In this document: in pieces, positions 60,301 through 64,000 of the stretch
How positions within the stretch are numbered: position 1 is the first letter of the stretch
Layout of the letters: every line of letters begins with the position of its first letter
Source of the DNA: Pezizomycotina sp. ARF18
Lineage: Eukaryota; Ascomycota
DNA: 64,000 nucleotides
NCBI GenBank assembly: GCA_002224055.1
Contig: AZLU01000021.1
Span: forward strand, 124,001 to 188,000
Reading direction: 5' to 3'
The notes under the pieces: generated by a model
The model's database searches: none
What the model was told of the DNA's origin: nothing
What the model saw: the letters and a program-made list of their open reading frames with translations, nothing else
Translations under genes and position numbers: made by a program

Positions 60301-62160
60301 TACGGAGTACGGTCTGCCTTTTTCAAATTCGCAAATTTGGAAATGATGAACTCCACAGTTCAGGGCTCCCTTTTGCAGGGTTGCATACGAACGGACCTGC
60401 GATACTATCTATCATCTCCACAAAATAAAAATAATAATAATTTTTCAGCAAGGTTTTCTTTTCTATTAATTGCAATTCTTTTCAATTTGTTAGAGATATC
60501 TCTCGGGAGATTGACGCCGCCAGTTTCGTTACGCAATTGCCTTTCTGGTCCTGAAGCTCCCAAAGGGAACAACCACTTCTGAAAGTGGCGCTTTTTTAGT
60601 CAGAAACATTTTCATTTCTCTGTTATCGTAAGTTGAGTTCCAATCTCAATACGCTCTTATCAAGAACAAATCTCCGATGCAAAAACCCCGTGACTCCTAT
60701 ATCTTTAATGAAAAGATATTGTATAAACAAATTTTATATCACGATATATTCTCAAGAAAGGAAAGGCTTCAGGAGGAAATGAGATCAGAGCTTTATAAGA
60801 AATTTGAAAAAGCAGCCTAAGCAAATTTCAAGATATTGCGCGTGGGGCACTAGTAGGGCCCAAGATAGAAGTGAAGTCGTTATATAATCTCCGAAAATGA
60901 AGACCAAGACACTGACAACCTCGCTCCCAGCGCGCGCGAAAAACTATTTTAGTGCAAAGCTGAGAAAAAAAGCGAAAATGCACAGGCCTTGGATGCACCT
61001 TGGCGAAAATTTTCTCATATGATGGAGTAACAGGGTCGAAATTAAAGAAGCTTCAAGACGCGAGGGCCAAGAGGAAAAAGTGAGATATCAGGGATCTCGA
61101 TCTGAAGTGAAGTCCGTGTAAAAAAGGAGAGAAAAGAAAATTGATGTTGCTCTACGTTGCGTCGATAATTCTCAGCTTCTCAATTTCTCACCTAAGAGCC
61201 CTTTTCGATTACTTGCCGGCCTTGGTTTTTTGTTCTCCTACCGGCCCCTAGTTGCTCTCTCCTCTACGTCCGTTCCCTCGCGGTAAGGCTGGCTGTGCAG
61301 ATCGAAACCCCCCGGTGCTTTTGCATCAATGCGGAAAAGCACCCAAGGACGTACGTAACGTGCCGTGCAGTATACATTACATACGCAACGTTTGCTGGCA
61401 TTTCGTGAAGCTAAAGACAAAGTTTTGCGCGAACCAAACACCCAAGGTACGTGAAAACCAGAACAAGGAAAAAAGAGCTCGCTTCGGCTGCCTCGGAATC
61501 GATTGCAGGTAGATGTATATTGTAATATTATTGTTTGCTGAGAGCCTGTCAATTCCCTTTAGGCTGCGTTTCCAGGATTGGGAGGTGCGTAGGGCTAACG
61601 GGAGCTAGTAGCCAATAGATCTCTTGTGCTGCATCAAGAGATTCAAAGGCAGCCAGCGCCCAGGTACACGTTTATTTTTAACATACGAGAGAACAACAAC
61701 ACCAACAATAATTAACAACGGACAACCAAGAAATAAGAAAAAAAAAAAAAGGAAAAAAGGAGTTTCGAGCTTTGAGTTCGCCATTCAAGATCTTGATTCT
61801 TGTTGGCGAAACAGCTAGAGTTAACCTTTTTCTCTCTGTTCTTTTGTTTAAATCGCGCAGAATCTGGTGCTATGAGCGCGATACGATTTGAATTTTGATC
61901 TGCAACGAATCGGTCGCTCTTTTTACTTATTTGTGATAATTATAGAATCTTCCATTTTGCTTAGGTTTCGGGTTTCTTTTTTTCTCTTTTCTCTTTTCTC
62001 TCAAGAGAGAATCGAAGATCTCTTTGAAGACTTTTGGAGGACAGATGAAACGCACCAATGACCTGGTGGCGTGCCTATTTTCTCTAAGAGCAAGCCTTTC
62101 CGAGAATGAAGAACCGCGGGCGATTGATTTGGACAAAAAAAAAGAAATAAAATAAAATAA

Positions 62161-62181
62161 AAAGAAAGAAAGAAAGAAAGC
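62161..62181. repeat. (AAAG)5 microsatellite
   Basis: Tetranucleotide repeat in an A/G-rich strand-asymmetric stretch (about 62130-62210). Confidence 0.8.
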
Positions 62182-63269
62182 ACTCAAAGGAAGAAAGAAA
62201 CGAAAGACATCAAGGGTATCTCCAATTGCACCCAAAAATCAAGGACGTAACGGTGAGTTCAAAGTTCCGGCGGTCGGATGATGCCGAAGAGAAGAAAAAA
62301 AAATATGAGCAAACCTCCTATGACTTTTTTTTTTTTTTTTTTCTCGCAAATTTACACGCTTTTGCAGATGCAGCTGATGTCTTAGAAATCATCTCTTTGG
62401 ATTTAACAATGGATTTATCTAATTTTCTTCATTTGACGCCAGGGAGCATATAGCACATGTTTGTTTATATTGTCGCCCGGTTTGTCTAAAAAGAGCACGG
62501 GGCGAAAATGAGTAAACAATAGCATTCGTGCTTGCGGGCGGCTTTCGGGAGTGAGTGCCCCTCACAAACAATAACGAACGAACGAACAATAACAACAGCA
62601 ACAATCAAACCCAGCTATGATAGCCCTAGATCTCTAGGTGCGATAAAAATAGAGCCTATTTACTAACTTGGGCCCTTCTTTTTTTTTTGCCCTCTTTCAT
62701 GGGTAACCGCTGTTGGAGATCTTATTCGATCTCTTTAGAAGTCTTTCGCCAGAAGAGGGCTAAAGGGCTAAAGGGAGGGGAAAAGGTTCAATGAAGAAAA
62801 GGAGCGGATTACCCTATCAAAGGTCTATAATCCATAATGGGGTCTTCCCCTCGACCAAAAAGGGTATGAAACGCGTTTCGCCTGCAAGGGTTCCCTGAGA
62901 GCCCTTACCCAATTGCCCTTCCTTAATTAATTTTCTACTGAGCCACTGTTGACTCTACAGTTCATTGTAAGGGCTCTCTTTTTTCTTCTTGTTGATGATT
63001 GTAGGATCGCAAGTCCATTCTGATTCTGTCCTATAATCCCCTTTCGAGCGACTGAGCGGTTGTGCTTTCCATGCCTGATTGACTCTAGCCCTTTGAGCCA
63101 TCCCACCCAAAGCTCCTCGCTCTTGGACCTTTGGTCTATATACATATGCTTTGCTTTTTTTCCACACCCAACGGCAAATGTCCTGCGTGCGTGAAAAAAA
63201 GAAAATACACAAAATTACCCGTCCTTCATCGCGACGAAAGGGAAAAAAGAAAAGAAAAGAGATTTGATG

Positions 63270-63295
63270 AAAAAAAAAAAAAAAAAAAAAAAAAA
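63270..63295. repeat. Poly-A tract, 26 nt
   Basis: Uninterrupted A run inside a purine-rich region (63240-63440). Confidence 0.9.
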
Positions 63296-63891
63296 GAAAG
63301 CAATATATCTCTTCTTGTCTCAGAGACGAGAAGAGAAGAGAAGAAGGGAGCAAAGAGAGATTGAGAAAAAAAAAGAAAGCAATTCATTTGTTACTATTTT
63401 CTGCCTTGTATCAAACTACGAAAAAGCAAGAAAGAAAGAAAGGATAGGATAATGGGGTGGGAAATGAAGGGAAAAAGTAAATATACCTTTTTTTTTCTGA
63501 TATTGAACCCTTCTTTGCTGTATCTCTATAGCTAATGCAAGGTTACAAACACACAAGAGTACACGCCTATACGCTACTCCACCGTTACGGTTGAATGGTA
63601 CCGGGCCATTTCATTTCAGTTCGCCTGGCATTGGCTGTCTTCTCTTTGTGTGTTTCTGATATCAAAGATCAACTATACTGCTCACACCCTATCGTGGGAT
63701 GAAGAAGGTAAAAAAATGAGATATAAGGGACCGCTTCCCACCCACTCAATCATGTCTTCCTTCCTCACCTCGCCTCAACCCTCTGGAGCTGACTATCTCC
63801 TATCAACCTTCTTCCTTCGTTCTTATTTTTTCTTCGTTTACTTTTGACAGCGTCGATCTCACTGTCTACCCTCGTTCGAAGCACTCTCGCT

Positions 63892-63897
63892 TATAAA
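63892..63897 (+). promoter_or_regulatory. TATA box of the terminal secreted-protein gene
   Basis: TATAAA is 54 bp before the ATG at 63951 and follows a C/T-rich tract. Confidence 0.45.
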
Positions 63898-63950
63898 GAT
63901 CGTTTAATTCAGTTTTAATACGACTATCGTTTTAATATAAATCGGCAGCC

Positions 63951-64000
63951 ATGCAGCTTAAAGCCACCCTTCTCTCCACGGCGGCGCTCATCACGCTCGC
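63951..64000 (+). CDS. 5' fragment of a secreted-protein gene (cut by window end)
   Basis: ATG in the context GCAGCCATGC opens MQLKATLLSTAALITLA, a clear signal-peptide n-region and hydrophobic core. Only 16 complete codons are in the window, so the family cannot be told. The C-ending codon style and the TATA box match other secreted-protein genes here. Confidence 0.6.
   Translation, partial: MQLKATLLSTAALITL

Larger units (their letters stand above)
55833..63950. other. Gene-poor 8-kb region with low-complexity tracts
   Basis: I recognise no gene over 8.1 kb. Open frames at 56617-56847 (MSTSTLTSSS...) and 57594-57956 (MGILYLGIGDDKNK...) have some protein-like composition, notably RRANILLARADDALSRYRD in the second, but no family. 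The rest is rich in poly-T/poly-A tracts and GAAA repeats. The final 2 kb may be the long promoter and leader of the secreted-protein gene at 63,951. Confidence 0.45.

Overview
The window looks like nuclear DNA of a filamentous ascomycete (Pezizomycotina). The reasons are many short introns (about 50-125 bp) with GT...CTAAC/CTGAC...AG signals, fungal-type rhodopsin-like (PTH11-related) seven-helix proteins, an RTA1-like protein, an HsbA-like secreted protein, a pepsin-like secreted protease, an F-box protein and a maltose-type permease plus maltase pair. I cannot name the species. Genes are moderately GC-rich and sit in AT-richer intergenic DNA that carries many very long poly-A/poly-T runs.

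Layout. 0.7-2.4 kb: alpha-glucoside/maltose permease copy 1 (+). 5.8-7.5, 9.8-11.3 and 14.4-16.1 kb: three rhodopsin-like 7TM genes (+), with a small gene (-) at 11.8-12.0 kb. 18.6-20.2 kb: secreted aspartic protease (+). 20.4-21.2 kb: GNAT acetyltransferase (-). 22.7-24.3 kb: a fourth rhodopsin-like gene (-). 27.4-28.0 kb: a short copy of the 5' end of the 11.8-12.0 kb gene, then a small secreted protein (-). 31.2-31.8 kb: HsbA-like secreted protein (+). 32.0-32.7 kb: F-box protein (-). 33.2-33.4 kb: small single-pass membrane protein (-). 36.5-37.8 kb: RTA1-like 7TM protein (+). 38.8-39.1 kb: small secreted protein (-). 44.3-46.1 and 48.0-50.0 kb: permease copy 2 and a GH13 maltase, both +. 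53.3-54.2 kb: proline-rich secreted protein (+). 54.8-55.8 kb: enoyl reductase-like MDR protein (+). From 55.8 to 63.95 kb I recognise no gene. The window ends in the first 50 bases of another secreted-protein gene.

How the genes fit together. The permease at 44.3 kb and the maltase at 48.0 kb form a likely maltose/alpha-glucoside uptake and hydrolysis pair. The first permease is a diverged paralogue 43 kb away. The rest is rich in cell-surface and secreted functions: five 7TM proteins and about six secreted proteins. This suits an accessory, environment-facing region, but nothing shows that these genes act as one system.

Main caution. Nearly every recognisable gene is broken by single-base frame changes, and in nearly all of them the base missing belongs to a short homopolymer. 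Splice sites, active-site motifs and overall lengths are otherwise preserved. I read most of these as consensus errors in the sequence rather than as pseudogenes, so many genes listed as CDS cannot be translated directly from this text.
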